DNA of 64,000 nucleotides from Phycisphaerales bacterium (GTDB lineage: Bacteria; Planctomycetota; Phycisphaerae; Phycisphaerales; UBA1924): contig DASPKU010000007.1 of NCBI GenBank assembly GCA_035627955.1, positions 248,001 to 312,000 of the forward strand, given 5' to 3'. Under the pieces are notes generated by a model. It was not told the origin of the DNA, did not search any database, and saw only the letters and a list, made by a program, of their open reading frames with translations. This document shows, one piece after another, positions 1 to 9,146 of the stretch. The translations under genes were made by a program, and so were the position numbers. The first letter of the stretch is position 1, and each line of letters opens with the position of its first letter.

Positions 1-1
1 C

Positions 2-445
2 GGCCTGTACCCGCACCTGAGGGCGCTCGTACATGCGGGCGTTGCGGTCGCGGCGCGGCGCGAGCCGGGCCCGGGCGAAGGGCGTGGCGAGGCGGTGTTC
101 GATGCCGCGGCCGATCACTTCAGCACCGAATGGGACGAGGAGACTGGTCGTGGCACGGCGGCGTTCATGGAGGTTTCGGATGCGGTGCTGCGGGCAGCGG
201 GGCTGGGGCTGCGGCGGGCGTTTGAGGCAAGGGCCGTGCGGCTGACGGGGGACAAGCCGAACCTCACGTGCATGCACGAGAGCGGGTGGGTGGACGAGGA
301 GACGCTGGCGAAGGTGATGGGGCACCTGCGCGAGGCCCGCCGCCTGCTCGTGGAGGGTCGCACGCAGCGACGCGGGCAGCTGGTGCAGATGACAACGGTG
401 CTGGTACCGACGGTGAGGAAGCGGGGAGCGGCAGAACGAGAATGA
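2..445 (+). CDS. Hypothetical protein, 5' end outside window
   Basis: The frame is open from base 2 to a TGA at 443-445, so this is the C-terminal part (about 147 residues) of a longer protein. An internal ATG at 95 exists, but the same composition continues upstream, so truncation by the window edge is more likely than a start there. The visible part is charged and helical, with no membrane segment and a basic C-terminus (VPTVRKRG). I do not recognise the family. A regulator-type helical domain is possible but unsupported. The gene is followed by an inverted-repeat region and then by the oppositely oriented glycosyltransferase. Confidence 0.5.
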   Translation, partial: GLYPHLRALVHAGVAVAARREPGPGEGRGEAVFDAAADHFSTEWDEETGRGTAAFMEVSDAVLRAAGLGLRRAFEARAVRLTGDKPNLTCMHESGWVDEETLAKVMGHLREARRLLVEGRTQRRGQLVQMTTVLVPTVRKRGAAERE

Positions 446-480
446 GAGCGCGAACGGCAAAGGCGGGCGCACATCTTGCA

Positions 481-629
481 CGTTCGTTACGAGCCCGGAA
501 CGTAGTGACGGGTTCTCGGGGAGACCTGCGACACCCGGCACGCCGGCACGCCCGTCAACGAGAGCAGCACCGCCCGCTCACTTCGTGGGCGGACGCCGCG
601 CGAAGACTCGTCGGGGCTCGTTACGAACG
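481..629. repeat. Inverted repeat, CGTTCGTTACGAGCCC family
   Basis: Arms at 481-496 and 614-629 are reverse complements with one mismatch. A related, longer pair lies at 13186-13283. The element fills the gap between the first two genes. Confidence 0.6.
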
Positions 630-644
630 TCGTCTGTTTTCGAT

Positions 645-1679
645 TCACTCCGGCCACTCGACCTGCATCGGCCGGTTCTCCGCCGCGGCGATGAGGCCAG
701 CGCGCCACATCCAACGCTTGAGCAGCAGGTGCTGCTGGTACAGCGCATCGCGGAGGGTCGCGCCTGCGGGGCCGTCGAGCAGCGAGGGCGGGAGCTGCGT
801 GAGGGCACGGAAGGTGGGCAGTGCCCGGGCCGCGCCGGTGCGCTCTCGGCGCACGAACTCGCGCGAGTAACTCAGCTCGGGGGCCTCGTTCACCGCCCGC
901 CCGAAAGTGGCGCGGGCGAACGCGGGCGAGGTCTGGGCGACGCCGAAGGCCGCGTAGCCGAGAGAGAACTCGCGGGTCAGGTACGCGTCGGGCTCCATGC
1001 GGTGGTCGTGCCACAGGCGGGCATCGGGGCGGTAGAGCACGGGCGCGCTGAAGCGTTCCTTGAGCTTGAAGGCAATCTCGTTGTCCTCGTAGCCGTACCA
1101 GGCGGGGAAGACAGTGAAGTTGCCGACCTCACGCACGGCCTGCGTGGGCATCGACATGTTCAGCCCCCACGCGTGGCGGAAGCCCCAGTCCTTGTCGGGT
1201 TGTGCGAGTGACTCGGGGGTGTCCATGCCGTTGTAGAAGAACACCATCGACGTCTCTCGCACGAGCCGGTCGAAGAGACGGTCGGGCTGGTGCACCACCC
1301 ACGGCGATGCCCCGCTGATGACGACCACGCGCCGTTCCGCCCGGGCCTGCTCGTGGGCCCTCAGGTGCGCCTCGAGGAACCCCGGCTCGGGGAGCACGTC
1401 GTCGTTGGTTGACAGCAGCACCCACCCGCGGACCGTCGCCATGAGGCGGTTGCGCACACCGGTAAGGCCGACGCGGTCGCCTTCGACCAGCCGCACACTG
1501 CCGCGGATCCGCTCGGGGCAGGCGCGACGCGCGGCCTCCGCGCCTTCGGGGTCGTAGCCGTCGAAACCGATGAGCACCTCGAAACGAGATGGGTCGAGCG
1601 TCTGCTCGCCGAACGCGCGGAGGCACGCGTGCAGCTTCTCCGGACGCCTGTAGGTCGGGATGATCACACTTATGTCCAC
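645..1679 (-). CDS. Glycosyltransferase family 2
   Basis: A 344-residue GT-A type glycosyltransferase that would transfer a sugar from a nucleotide-sugar donor to an unknown acceptor. The N-terminus MDISVIIPTYRRPEKL is the classic GT2 start. A DxD-like metal site appears as STNDDVLPEPG near residue 92. The segment FPAWYGYEDNEIAFKL carries the acidic ED pair of the catalytic base region. There is no membrane segment, so it is probably cytosolic or peripheral. The start is a GTG at 1679. No other surface-polysaccharide gene adjoins it; nadA follows in the opposite direction. The acceptor cannot be inferred. Confidence 0.88.
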   Translation of the reverse strand: MDISVIIPTYRRPEKLHACLRAFGEQTLDPSRFEVLIGFDGYDPEGAEAARRACPERIRGSVRLVEGDRVGLTGVRNRLMATVRGWVLLSTNDDVLPEPGFLEAHLRAHEQARAERRVVVISGASPWVVHQPDRLFDRLVRETSMVFFYNGMDTPESLAQPDKDWGFRHAWGLNMSMPTQAVREVGNFTVFPAWYGYEDNEIAFKLKERFSAPVLYRPDARLWHDHRMEPDAYLTREFSLGYAAFGVAQTSPAFARATFGRAVNEAPELSYSREFVRRERTGAARALPTFRALTQLPPSLLDGPAGATLRDALYQQHLLLKRWMWRAGLIAAAENRPMQVEWPE

Positions 1680-1720
1680 GTGAATGGGTTATCGGCCGGT
1701 CTCGGCGGGGCGGGTGAACG

Positions 1721-1754
1721 GAGCAGGCCCTCGCTCGCGCGTCGGGCTCGTTGG
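1721..1754 (-). repeat. Dispersed repeat C (CGAGCCCGACGCGC core)
   Basis: Read on the minus strand this is nearly the same as 55277-55312. Both lie between genes. The sequence resembles short intergenic repeats known from planctomycetes. Confidence 0.5.
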
Positions 1755-1820
1755 ACGAAGGCAAGCACCCGAGCGGGTGGATATGCACGTGGTTACCGCG
1801 CGAGAGGCGATCCTGCGAGC

Positions 1821-1845
1821 CGCTCCCTGACGGTCGCGGTTCTTA
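1821..1845 (-). repeat. Half copy of dispersed repeat A
   Basis: The bases CGCTCCCTGACGGTCGCGG and the following TTCTTA match the right arm of the longer repeat A copies at 9147-9260 and 20004-20118. It lies just upstream of the nadA promoter. Confidence 0.6.
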
Positions 1846-1852
1846 TCGCACC

Positions 1853-1858
1853 TACAAT
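1853..1858 (+). promoter_or_regulatory. -10-like TACAAT of nadA, leaderless type
   Basis: TACAAT ends five bases before the nadA ATG at 1864, and no Shine-Dalgarno site is present. Transcription would start at or next to the start codon. Confidence 0.5.
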
Positions 1859-1863
1859 CACCC

Positions 1864-3129
1864 ATGCTCTGGCAACCGCCCCTCCCAGAGTCCTACACGA
1901 AGATGACGCCGGAGAACCTCGCGGCCGCGATCTCGACGCGGCGGCGGGAGCTGGGCGACCAGCTGGTCATTCTGGGGCACCACTACCAGACCGACGAGGT
2001 CATCCAGCACGCCGATATCACCGGCGACTCGCTCAAACTCTCGCAGCAGGCAGCGCTTGTCGCCGCCAGCGGGAAGGTGAAGTACGTCGTGTTCTGCGGC
2101 GTGCACTTCATGGCCGAGACCGCCGACATGCTCACGCCCGAGGAGGTCGCGGTGATCCTGCCCGACCTGTCGGCCGGCTGCTCGATGGCCGACATGGCCC
2201 AGTACGACGACACCGTGCAGGCGTGGGAGGACATCCACGCGAGCCTCGCCGAGCAGGGGTGGAAGGGGACCATCGTCCCCATCACCTACGTGAACTCGTC
2301 CGCGGCCATCAAGGCCTTCGTGGGCGAGCACGGCGGCGCGTGCTGCACCAGCAGCAACGCGGGCGAGGTGTTCCGGTGGGCAATGAGTGGCGGGACCACC
2401 GGTCGGGAGACCGGTGCCACCCAGGACATCAAGGTCCTCTTCCTGCCCGACCAGCACCTGGGGCGCAACACCGCCTCCGCTTACGGCATTGATACGAAGG
2501 CCCACACCTGCCTCTACGACCCGCGCCTGACCCGGCGCGGCCACGCGCTTGGCGGGGCCACGCCCGAGCAGCTGCTGGCCTCGAAGGTCATCCTGTGGGC
2601 GGGCCACTGCTCGGTGCACAAGCTCTTCCGCCCCGAGCACTGCGACCAGATCCGCGCTGAAAACGCCGCCAACCCTGACGCGGAGCCCACCACGATCCTC
2701 GTGCACCCCGAGTGCGCGAAGGAGGTGGTGGACAAGGCCGACCTTGCGGGCTCGACTGAGTTCATCATCCGCACCATCCGCGAGGCCTCAGTCGGCTCGC
2801 GCTGGGCCATCGGCACCGAGGTGCACCTGGTGGCGCGCCTGGCGAAGGAGGCCGCGGCCAGGGGCGTGGCGGTGCGGATCCTCAGCGACTGCCAGTGCCT
2901 GTGCACGACGATGTACCGCATCGACCAGCCGCACCTGCTGTGGGTGCTGGACAACCTCGCGGGCGACTCGGCGGGGCGCGACCCCAAGATCAAGAAGCCG
3001 AAGGTCGTCAATCAGGTCAGCGTGCACCCCAAGGTGCGCGAGCTGGCGCTGCTGGCGATCGACCGCATGCTGGCGCACGCCGGCAGCGGGAGCGTCAAGG
3101 CAGGGCCCACAACGGGCGCGAGGGCATAG
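1864..3129 (+). CDS. nadA: Quinolinate synthase NadA
   Basis: A 421-residue [4Fe-4S] enzyme condensing iminoaspartate with dihydroxyacetone phosphate to quinolinate in NAD biosynthesis. Family motifs run in order: ILGHHYQTDEVIQHADITGD, VVFCGVHFMAETADML, LPDLSAGCSMADM, ILWAGHCSVH, HPECAKEVV and SDCQCLCTTMYRID. The cysteines in FCGVH, GHCSVH and QCLC are the expected cluster ligands. Length is slightly above the usual 310-380 because of an N-terminal extension and a C-terminal Gly/Ala tail. The ATG at 1864 is preceded by TACAAT at five bases and no Shine-Dalgarno site. No nadB or nadC lies nearby. Confidence 0.97.
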   Translation: MLWQPPLPESYTKMTPENLAAAISTRRRELGDQLVILGHHYQTDEVIQHADITGDSLKLSQQAALVAASGKVKYVVFCGVHFMAETADMLTPEEVAVILPDLSAGCSMADMAQYDDTVQAWEDIHASLAEQGWKGTIVPITYVNSSAAIKAFVGEHGGACCTSSNAGEVFRWAMSGGTTGRETGATQDIKVLFLPDQHLGRNTASAYGIDTKAHTCLYDPRLTRRGHALGGATPEQLLASKVILWAGHCSVHKLFRPEHCDQIRAENAANPDAEPTTILVHPECAKEVVDKADLAGSTEFIIRTIREASVGSRWAIGTEVHLVARLAKEAAARGVAVRILSDCQCLCTTMYRIDQPHLLWVLDNLAGDSAGRDPKIKKPKVVNQVSVHPKVRELALLAIDRMLAHAGSGSVKAGPTTGARA

Positions 3130-3168
3130 GTCCTATAGGTCTTATGAGTCCTATAGGTCCTATGAGTG
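3128..3168. repeat. Dispersed repeat D, TCCTATAGGTC units
   Basis: Short units of TCCTATAGGTC and TCCTATGAGT occur in tandem directly after nadA. Related arrays lie at 34397-34438, 53979-54011 and 55314-55349. Confidence 0.6.
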
Positions 3169-3187
3169 TTTGGGTTGTCCTGCGGTG

Positions 3188-3535
3188 TTAGACCCCGACC
3201 TTGGCGCCGCTCTTGACCTCAACGATGGGGGCGTGGCCGTTGCGGTGCACGTCGAGTTCGACGCTCTCGCGCATCAGGCGGCCGACCTTGAACTTGACGG
3301 CCCGCTTGGCCGGGACCTCGACCTTCTGCATGGTCTTGGGGTTCTGGGCGAGGCGCGCGGCCCGCTCCTTGACCTCGAACACGCCGAAGTCGCGGAACTC
3401 GAGCCGATTGCCCTTCTTCAGTTCCACGATCACCTGATCCAGGAACTCCTGGATCGCCTTCTTCGTGTCGGCGCGCTTGAGCTTGGTCCGCTCGGTGATG
3501 CGCTCGATGAGGTCCTTCTTCGTGATCGTGGCCAT
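3188..3535 (-). CDS. HU/IHF-family DNA-binding protein
   Basis: A 115-residue histone-like nucleoid protein. MATITKKDLIERITER begins the dimerisation helices. The segment EFRDFGVFEVKERAARLAQN corresponds to the beta-arm signature of HU/IHF, followed by VPAKRAVKFKVGR. The chosen ATG at 3535 follows an AAGGA Shine-Dalgarno at about eight bases; an upstream in-frame start at 3574 would add 13 residues unlike the family. The C-terminal extension of about 20 residues is unusual for HU. It is probably a chromosome-compacting homodimer; HU and IHF cannot be told apart here. Confidence 0.92.
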   Translation of the reverse strand: MATITKKDLIERITERTKLKRADTKKAIQEFLDQVIVELKKGNRLEFRDFGVFEVKERAARLAQNPKTMQKVEVPAKRAVKFKVGRLMRESVELDVHRNGHAPIVEVKSGAKVGV

Positions 3536-3881
3536 GCGTCGGGTCCTTGTTTCCGCGTTGCGTTCGCTTCCCACTCATCCGTCGGGCGTGGCGGTGGCCT
3601 GCCCACTCCCCGCTTATTCGCGGGGCGTCCCACACGTGACTTTTCACCATTGCACTCGCACCGGAAAAGACTCAGGAGTTGCTCGTCCGGTGTTCCCTCC
3701 GCCTGCTGTCATCCTCCCACGAATGACGGCTTTACGCGCCGACTCGGGTCCAAGTATGGCGCGCATCAGCCGGTCAGTCAATGGGCTGCGCCCAAGTGCA
3801 CCAGAATGAGGGCCCCCTTATCACAGGCCATCCTCACGCAATACACATCAGATTTGCTTGACACGCGGGCGGCTGCACCCA
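3536..3881. other. Gene-free stretch between HU gene and barrel protein gene
   Basis: About 346 bases with no convincing reading frame. It must contain the HU gene promoter on the minus strand; AAGGA lies directly upstream of the HU start. A small hairpin (CCCCGC, TTATT loop) lies near 3608. The rest shows nothing I can name. Confidence 0.5.
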
Positions 3882-4820
3882 TCAGAACCGGACCACCACG
3901 CCCGCATACAGCCCCTGCAGCGACCCGTCGAAGCTGAACTCCCCGTCCCCCTCGCCCCCGCCCAGGCCGAAGAACACGGCCCGGTAGCCGAGCTGCACGC
4001 CGATGTTGGTCCAGGGCCGCCACTGCGCCCCCACGATGATGTCCAAGGAGTATGAGTCATCGCCGGTGGGCAGGCCGCCGAAGGTCATCTGCGCATCCAG
4101 CGTGACCTCCTCGTAGAGGTCGGCCGCGAGCTTGAGGCCGATCAGCGGCTGCACGAACCAGTCGCTCTGCTTCTGGCTGGTGACGCCGGTTCCCCCGGAG
4201 AGGTTCTCGATCGTCCACTCCTCGGCGTAAATGTGGGCGCCGAACACCACGTCCAGGCGCGGATCAAAGGCGAACGTGCCGTCCGGCTGCCGTTCCTGCG
4301 GACGCCCCGCGAAGGTGTACGCCCCCTCAAGCTCCAGAATCGCGAGGTCCAGGCCCGTGCGGATCGTGTCGGAGCTGTCGAAGCTCACGTCGCCCAACTC
4401 GCCCGTGAGTCCCGTCGTATCGCGCTCGGCCCCGAAGTAGGAGCCGCGGAAGGTGGCCCGCCAGTCGCCGCGTCGGGCGTTCACTTCGAGCAGCGGCTCG
4501 AAGCGGGGGTTGTCCATGTTGAGGTCCACCAGCCGCTGCTTGGCGGGGGCGCCGGTGGTGGTCTCACGCGGCAGGACCACGCGCCCGCTCGCGCCCACGA
4601 ACCAGCCGGCGGGCTCAATGCTCACATCCCACTTGCTGGGGTCGCGCTCGAAGCCGGCCTGCGCGTTCAACGTCTTGTCGGTCGAGGTGGTGGTCTCGGT
4701 GGCGGTCGTGGTCTGCACGTCGCCTGTGGGCCGTGCCGAGTCCTGCGCCCAGGCGCGACCCGCGAGGCCTCCGGCCACCAGTCCGCAAAGTCCCGCCACT
4801 CCCAGCACCCTCTGCACCAT
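3882..4820 (-). CDS. Outer-membrane beta-barrel protein
   Basis: A 312-residue exported protein. The first 25 residues form a signal peptide ending in GRAWAQD. A Thr-rich linker follows, then alternating hydrophobic and polar strands (WRATFRGSYFGAERD, LDVVFGAHIYAEEWTIEN, NIGVQLGYRAVFFGLGGG). The last residues LYAGVVVRF end in an aromatic, as outer-membrane barrels do for recognition by the assembly machine. The family is not recognised beyond this and the function is unknown. It starts at ATG 4820 and diverges from tsaB by about 70 bases. Confidence 0.75.
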   Translation of the reverse strand: MVQRVLGVAGLCGLVAGGLAGRAWAQDSARPTGDVQTTTATETTTSTDKTLNAQAGFERDPSKWDVSIEPAGWFVGASGRVVLPRETTTGAPAKQRLVDLNMDNPRFEPLLEVNARRGDWRATFRGSYFGAERDTTGLTGELGDVSFDSSDTIRTGLDLAILELEGAYTFAGRPQERQPDGTFAFDPRLDVVFGAHIYAEEWTIENLSGGTGVTSQKQSDWFVQPLIGLKLAADLYEEVTLDAQMTFGGLPTGDDSYSLDIIVGAQWRPWTNIGVQLGYRAVFFGLGGGEGDGEFSFDGSLQGLYAGVVVRF

Positions 4821-4877
4821 TGCCGCGCACTCCTGTAAGGCCGCAAGCGTACTCCATGCGGCGCTCCGCTGCCGACC

Positions 4878-4883
4878 TAGCCT
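4878..4883 (+). promoter_or_regulatory. -10-like TAGCCT of tsaB, leaderless type
   Basis: TAGCCT ends six bases before the GTG start at 4890; no Shine-Dalgarno site is present. Confidence 0.4.
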
Positions 4884-4889
4884 TCAGCG

Positions 4890-5597
4890 GTGAAGCCCCC
4901 ACTGACGCTCGGTATTGAGACCAGCAACCCTTCCGCGGCCCCGCCGAGCGTGGCTCTCCTTCCCGGTCTGCCCACCGGGGCAACTGGTGCGCAAGAAGTG
5001 CTCTGGCGTGAGACGGTGGGCACGCAGCCCCACACCGACGACCTTATTACCGCGATCGACCGGTTGTTCCGGCGGGCAGGACGCCAGCCGCGGGACCTCA
5101 CAGCGGTCGCTGTGTCCGCGGGGCCCGGCGGGTACACCGCGGTCCGAATTGCTATCGCCACGGCCAAGATGATCTGCGAGGCCACCGGGGCGGCGTGTCA
5201 TGCGGTGCCCACGGCGCACGCTGTGGCCGCGCGGGTGGTGCACGGGGGCGTGTTCGGGGTGGGGCTAGGTTCGAAGGGGGAGTCGGTGTTCGTGACGCGA
5301 TTCGAGGCTCGCGCTGACGGCGGATCGGTGCGGGCGCTGGACCAGGGGCGGCTGATCACGGCCGCGGACCTTGCTGCACTAAGCGCCTCGCTGCTGGTGG
5401 TGGACCGGTTCGTGCCCCCAACCGTGGCTGCGCGGGCAGCGGAGCTGGGGATAGGGGTGCGTGCGCCGGAGTTTGATGCGGTGGCGGTGGCGGAGCTGGC
5501 AGCGGCGTTCGCGCCGGTGGACCCTGCCGCGCTCGCCCCGATCTACCCGCGCGAGCCGGAGGCGGTGACGAAGTGGCGGCAGTTGAAGGGTGGGTGA
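4890..5597 (+). CDS. tsaB: tRNA threonylcarbamoyladenosine biosynthesis protein TsaB
   Basis: A 235-residue ASKHA-fold protein that partners TsaD and TsaE in making t6A37 on ANN-decoding tRNAs. The N-terminus LTLGIETSNPS is the family phosphate-1-like loop. The core SAGPGGYTAVRIAIATAKMI is the TsaB signature (GPGSFTGLRIG in E. coli), followed by VPTAHAVAARV. The start is a GTG at 4890 preceded by TAGCCT at six bases. TsaD and TsaE are not in the window. It converges on the PIN toxin gene with an 18-base gap. Confidence 0.92.
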   Translation: MKPPLTLGIETSNPSAAPPSVALLPGLPTGATGAQEVLWRETVGTQPHTDDLITAIDRLFRRAGRQPRDLTAVAVSAGPGGYTAVRIAIATAKMICEATGAACHAVPTAHAVAARVVHGGVFGVGLGSKGESVFVTRFEARADGGSVRALDQGRLITAADLAALSASLLVVDRFVPPTVAARAAELGIGVRAPEFDAVAVAELAAAFAPVDPAALAPIYPREPEAVTKWRQLKGG

Positions 5598-5615
5598 GGA
5601 CGCCGCGGTCGAAGA

Positions 5616-6038
5616 TTAGCTGGCGAAGGGGTTGATGAGCGTGACGCCGTCGATCTCGGGCTGGCTCTGGGCGTCCTGTGTGTACAACAGTCGGACACCT
5701 GCGTCGGCGCAGGCCGCGAGCAACATCGCATCCCAGTAGCTCACCTGATACTTCAGGTGGATGTCCCAACCGCGGGCAAGCACCCCAGTGCCAGGGTACA
5801 CGAGCCTGAAACGCTCAACCAGAAGCTCGACTGCCTTACGAGGATCATCGACATGCCGGTGCTTTGCGCCCTGCTCGCGCTGAATTCGTTCCAACACAGC
5901 ACCGGTCTCGCACGCGACCTGCCAGAGCAGCACCGTGCCATCGTCTGGAAGCTTCTCCAGAAGTTCGAGCGCTGTCGCACGGTGCGGGTCACCGACCGTG
6001 AACGCCGCGACGCAGACGTTCGTATCAATGGCGTTCAT
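5616..6038 (-). CDS. PIN-domain toxin (VapC-like)
   Basis: A 140-residue PIN-fold ribonuclease candidate. The N-terminus MNAIDTNVCVAAF carries the first catalytic Asp. An acidic residue in ACETGAVLE, the Asp in SYWDAMLLAACADAG and the Asp in LLYTQDAQ complete the usual four-acid site. The ATG at 6038 is chosen because it puts the first Asp at residue 5; longer frames add unrelated sequence. It overlaps the upstream antitoxin gene by 14 bases, a translationally coupled arrangement. Base composition is less GC-rich than the neighbours, as for many mobile toxin-antitoxin modules. Confidence 0.85.
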   Translation of the reverse strand: MNAIDTNVCVAAFTVGDPHRATALELLEKLPDDGTVLLWQVACETGAVLERIQREQGAKHRHVDDPRKAVELLVERFRLVYPGTGVLARGWDIHLKYQVSYWDAMLLAACADAGVRLLYTQDAQSQPEIDGVTLINPFAS

Positions 6039-6255
6039 GCATCTCGTCGCGCGTGATCGTCCGACCGGGATACTTGAACGCTCCGCTGTCACCGAGCCGG
6101 CGAATCTCGGCCATGATCTCCGCCTTCGTTCGCTTGTGACCTTCCTCGACGTGCACGGTCGCACGCACCCGAGCGCCCTCAGGAAGGTTCAGCTTCTCGT
6201 CGGGCCTCAGCACCCCATTGGTGTACGTGAAGGAGATTTCGCCGCTGAACTCCAT
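6025..6255 (-). CDS. Antitoxin, DUF104 (AF2212-like) family
   Basis: A 76-residue small protein. The first half (MEFSGEISFTYTNGVLRPDE, then LNLPEGARVRATV) matches the DUF104/AF2212-like antitoxin pattern of a short beta-barrel with G-LRPxExL-LPEG. The C-terminal half is charged and probably wraps the toxin. It precedes and overlaps the PIN toxin gene, the standard antitoxin-first order. The ATG at 6255 has TATGAT six bases upstream and no Shine-Dalgarno site. Confidence 0.82.
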   Translation of the reverse strand: MEFSGEISFTYTNGVLRPDEKLNLPEGARVRATVHVEEGHKRTKAEIMAEIRRLGDSGAFKYPGRTITRDEMHERH

Positions 6256-6261
6256 GACCTG

Positions 6262-6267
6262 ATCATA
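6262..6267 (-). promoter_or_regulatory. -10-like TATGAT of the DUF104/PIN operon
   Basis: On the minus strand TATGAT is followed by CAGGTC and then ATG. No Shine-Dalgarno site is present. Confidence 0.45.
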
Positions 6268-6288
6268 CGCGGAGGGCCGGAAAGCCGC

Positions 6289-7254
<966 letters not shown>

Positions 7255-7259
7255 GGCCA

Positions 7260-7265
7260 ATGCTA
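7260..7265 (-). promoter_or_regulatory. -10-like TAGCAT of the cysteine synthase gene
   Basis: Minus-strand TAGCAT lies five bases before the ATG at 7254. The same hexamer and spacing precede polX and cysS. Confidence 0.5.
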
Positions 7266-7300
7266 AACCATCGCCGCCGACCGTGGGGCGCGTCCGCAGC

Positions 7301-8233
7301 ATGGGCTCGCTCGAGTTCACCAGCTGGCCAACACTTCCCCGCGTGCCCCTCCGACTCGCCATCTCCGGCAGCCGCGGCCTCATCGGCGCCGCGCTCATCG
7401 AGCAGCTCCAGGACTCTGAGGTCCTGCGGCTCGTGCGGCACAAGCCGACCTCGCCCGCCGAGGCTCCACTCCTGCCGCCCGATCCCGCCGCACTGGAGGG
7501 GCTCGACGCCGTAGTCCACCTCGCGGGCGAACCCGTGGCGACCGGTCGCTGGACGAAAGCCAAGCGGCAGGCGATCTACTCCAGCCGCGTCGACACCACG
7601 CGCGCCCTCGCCAAGGCCCTCGCGCAGCTCCGCGATCCGCCGCGCACCTTTATCGTCGCATCCGGAGCCCATTACTACGGCCACCAGGGCGACGCCGAGC
7701 TGACCGAGGACTCGGGCCTGGGCAGCGGGTTCTTCCCCGAGGTCGTGCGTGATTGGGAGGCCGCCGCAGACCCCGCGCGGGCCGCGGGCATCCGCACCGT
7801 ACACCTCCGCATCGGCATCGTGCTCTCTCCCCGTGCCGGGGCCCTCGCCGCCATGCTCCCGGCGTTCAGGCTCGGGTTCGGGGTCGTGATCGGTCGCGGG
7901 GATCAGTGGTGGCCGTGGATCGGTCTGCCCGACACCGTCGCCGCGATCCGGCACGTGCTGAATACGCCCGAACTCCGCGGGCCCGTGAACCTGACCTCAC
8001 CACAGCCCGTCACCAGCCGCGAGTTCGCCGCCACGCTCGCGCGCGTGCTCGACCGCGGCCTGTTCGCCCGAGCGCCGGGCTGGGCCCTCCGTGCCGCGAT
8101 GGGCGAAAAGGCCGACGGCGTGCTGATGAGCACGCGCGTGCTGCCCGCAAAGCTCCGCCGCTCCGGGTTTCAGTTCAGTGAGCCGGCGCTGGAGCAGGCG
8201 CTGCGGGCTTCGATGGATCGACCGGCACGTTGA
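7301..8233 (+). CDS. TIGR01777 family NAD(P)-binding epimerase
   Basis: About 310 residues, an SDR-fold protein of the TIGR01777/YfcH family (DUF1731 at the C-terminus); the substrate is unknown in the family. Motifs: LAISGSRGLIGAALIEQL (dinucleotide loop), VVHLAGEPVATGRWTKAKRQ, SGAHYYG, RIGIVLSPRAGALAAMLPAF, WWPWIGLPDTVAAI and VLPAKLRRSGFQF. The start is ambiguous: ATG at 7301 or GTG at 7343, the latter right before the Rossmann strand. The 3' end overlaps the convergent TerC gene by 59 bases. Confidence 0.88.
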   Translation: MGSLEFTSWPTLPRVPLRLAISGSRGLIGAALIEQLQDSEVLRLVRHKPTSPAEAPLLPPDPAALEGLDAVVHLAGEPVATGRWTKAKRQAIYSSRVDTTRALAKALAQLRDPPRTFIVASGAHYYGHQGDAELTEDSGLGSGFFPEVVRDWEAAADPARAAGIRTVHLRIGIVLSPRAGALAAMLPAFRLGFGVVIGRGDQWWPWIGLPDTVAAIRHVLNTPELRGPVNLTSPQPVTSREFAATLARVLDRGLFARAPGWALRAAMGEKADGVLMSTRVLPAKLRRSGFQFSEPALEQALRASMDRPAR

Positions 8234-9062
8234 CGTTGGGCGAGCCCTTATCGAGCCCGCGCTTCTTGCGGCTGCGGATGTTCAGCACCTCGACAATGAG
8301 CGAGAACGCCATGGCGAAGTAGAGATAGCCCTTGCTGATGTGCCCGCCGAAGGACTCGATGATCAGGATCAGGCCGATCATCAGCAGGAACGACAGCGCC
8401 AGCATCTTCATTGTCGGGTGCCGGTTGATGAACCGCGAGATCGCCCCGCTCGCCGCGAGCATCACGCCCACCGAGATCAGAACCGCGGCCATCATCACAT
8501 AGATGTTGCGGGCCATTCCCACCGCGGTGATCACCGAGTCGATCGAGAACACCAGGTCCACGACGAGAATCTGCCCGATCACGGCCCCGAACGTCGCCGC
8601 CTTCTTCGACTTGACCTCCTTCTCGGGGTCGCCCTCCACGTACGCGTGGATCTCGTGTGTCGCCTTCCAGATCAGGAACAGGCCGCCCACCGCGATGATG
8701 AGGTCCTTCCACGAGAAGTCGTGCTGGAGCTGCCGGCCCAGAACGTTGAAGTCGATGGCGAACAGCGTCTTGTTCGCGAGCTGCAGGATGACGGAGATGA
8801 GCGTCAGCAGCCCGATGCGCGTCACCACCGCCAGCATCAGGCCCATCTTGCGGGCTCTGTCCCGCTGCTCCTCGGGCAGCTTGCCTGCGATGATGGCGAT
8901 GAACACGATGTTGTCGATCCCCAGGACGACCTCGAGCAGCGTCAGTGTGAGCAGCGCGATCAGGTTCGGCCCGAGGTGCTCGGGCGCGATCAGCTGTGAA
9001 AAGTCCCACAACGAGGTGTTCGTCGCCGCCGCTGCCGTCTCCGCCGCCATGGTCAGGAACAT
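8175..9062 (-). CDS. TerC-family integral membrane protein
   Basis: A 295-residue multi-pass protein, related to TerC and the Mn2+ exporters of that family. Two copies of the acidic signature are present: EVVLGIDNIVFIAIIAGKLP in the N-half and VVDLVFSIDSVITAVGMAR in the C-half. Their Asp residues are thought to bind metal. About seven hydrophobic segments and a Pro/Ala-rich C-tail follow. The ATG at 9062 has GGAGG seven bases upstream. Manganese export is the likeliest role by family; tellurite resistance is not implied. Confidence 0.9.
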   Translation of the reverse strand: MFLTMAAETAAAATNTSLWDFSQLIAPEHLGPNLIALLTLTLLEVVLGIDNIVFIAIIAGKLPEEQRDRARKMGLMLAVVTRIGLLTLISVILQLANKTLFAIDFNVLGRQLQHDFSWKDLIIAVGGLFLIWKATHEIHAYVEGDPEKEVKSKKAATFGAVIGQILVVDLVFSIDSVITAVGMARNIYVMMAAVLISVGVMLAASGAISRFINRHPTMKMLALSFLLMIGLILIIESFGGHISKGYLYFAMAFSLIVEVLNIRSRKKRGLDKGSPNVNVPVDPSKPAAPAPAPAH

Positions 9063-9146
9063 ACAAGGCCCTCCGAGTAGGCGGGAAGGATATCGGAACT
9101 CCGACCCTCAGGACGGCCATCACCGCGCTTCGCGGCGCTCCGAGCA

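Noticed and set aside
8175-9062. TerC-family gene as tellurite resistance
   Set aside because: No other ter genes nearby; the family mostly handles metal ions such as Mn2+.
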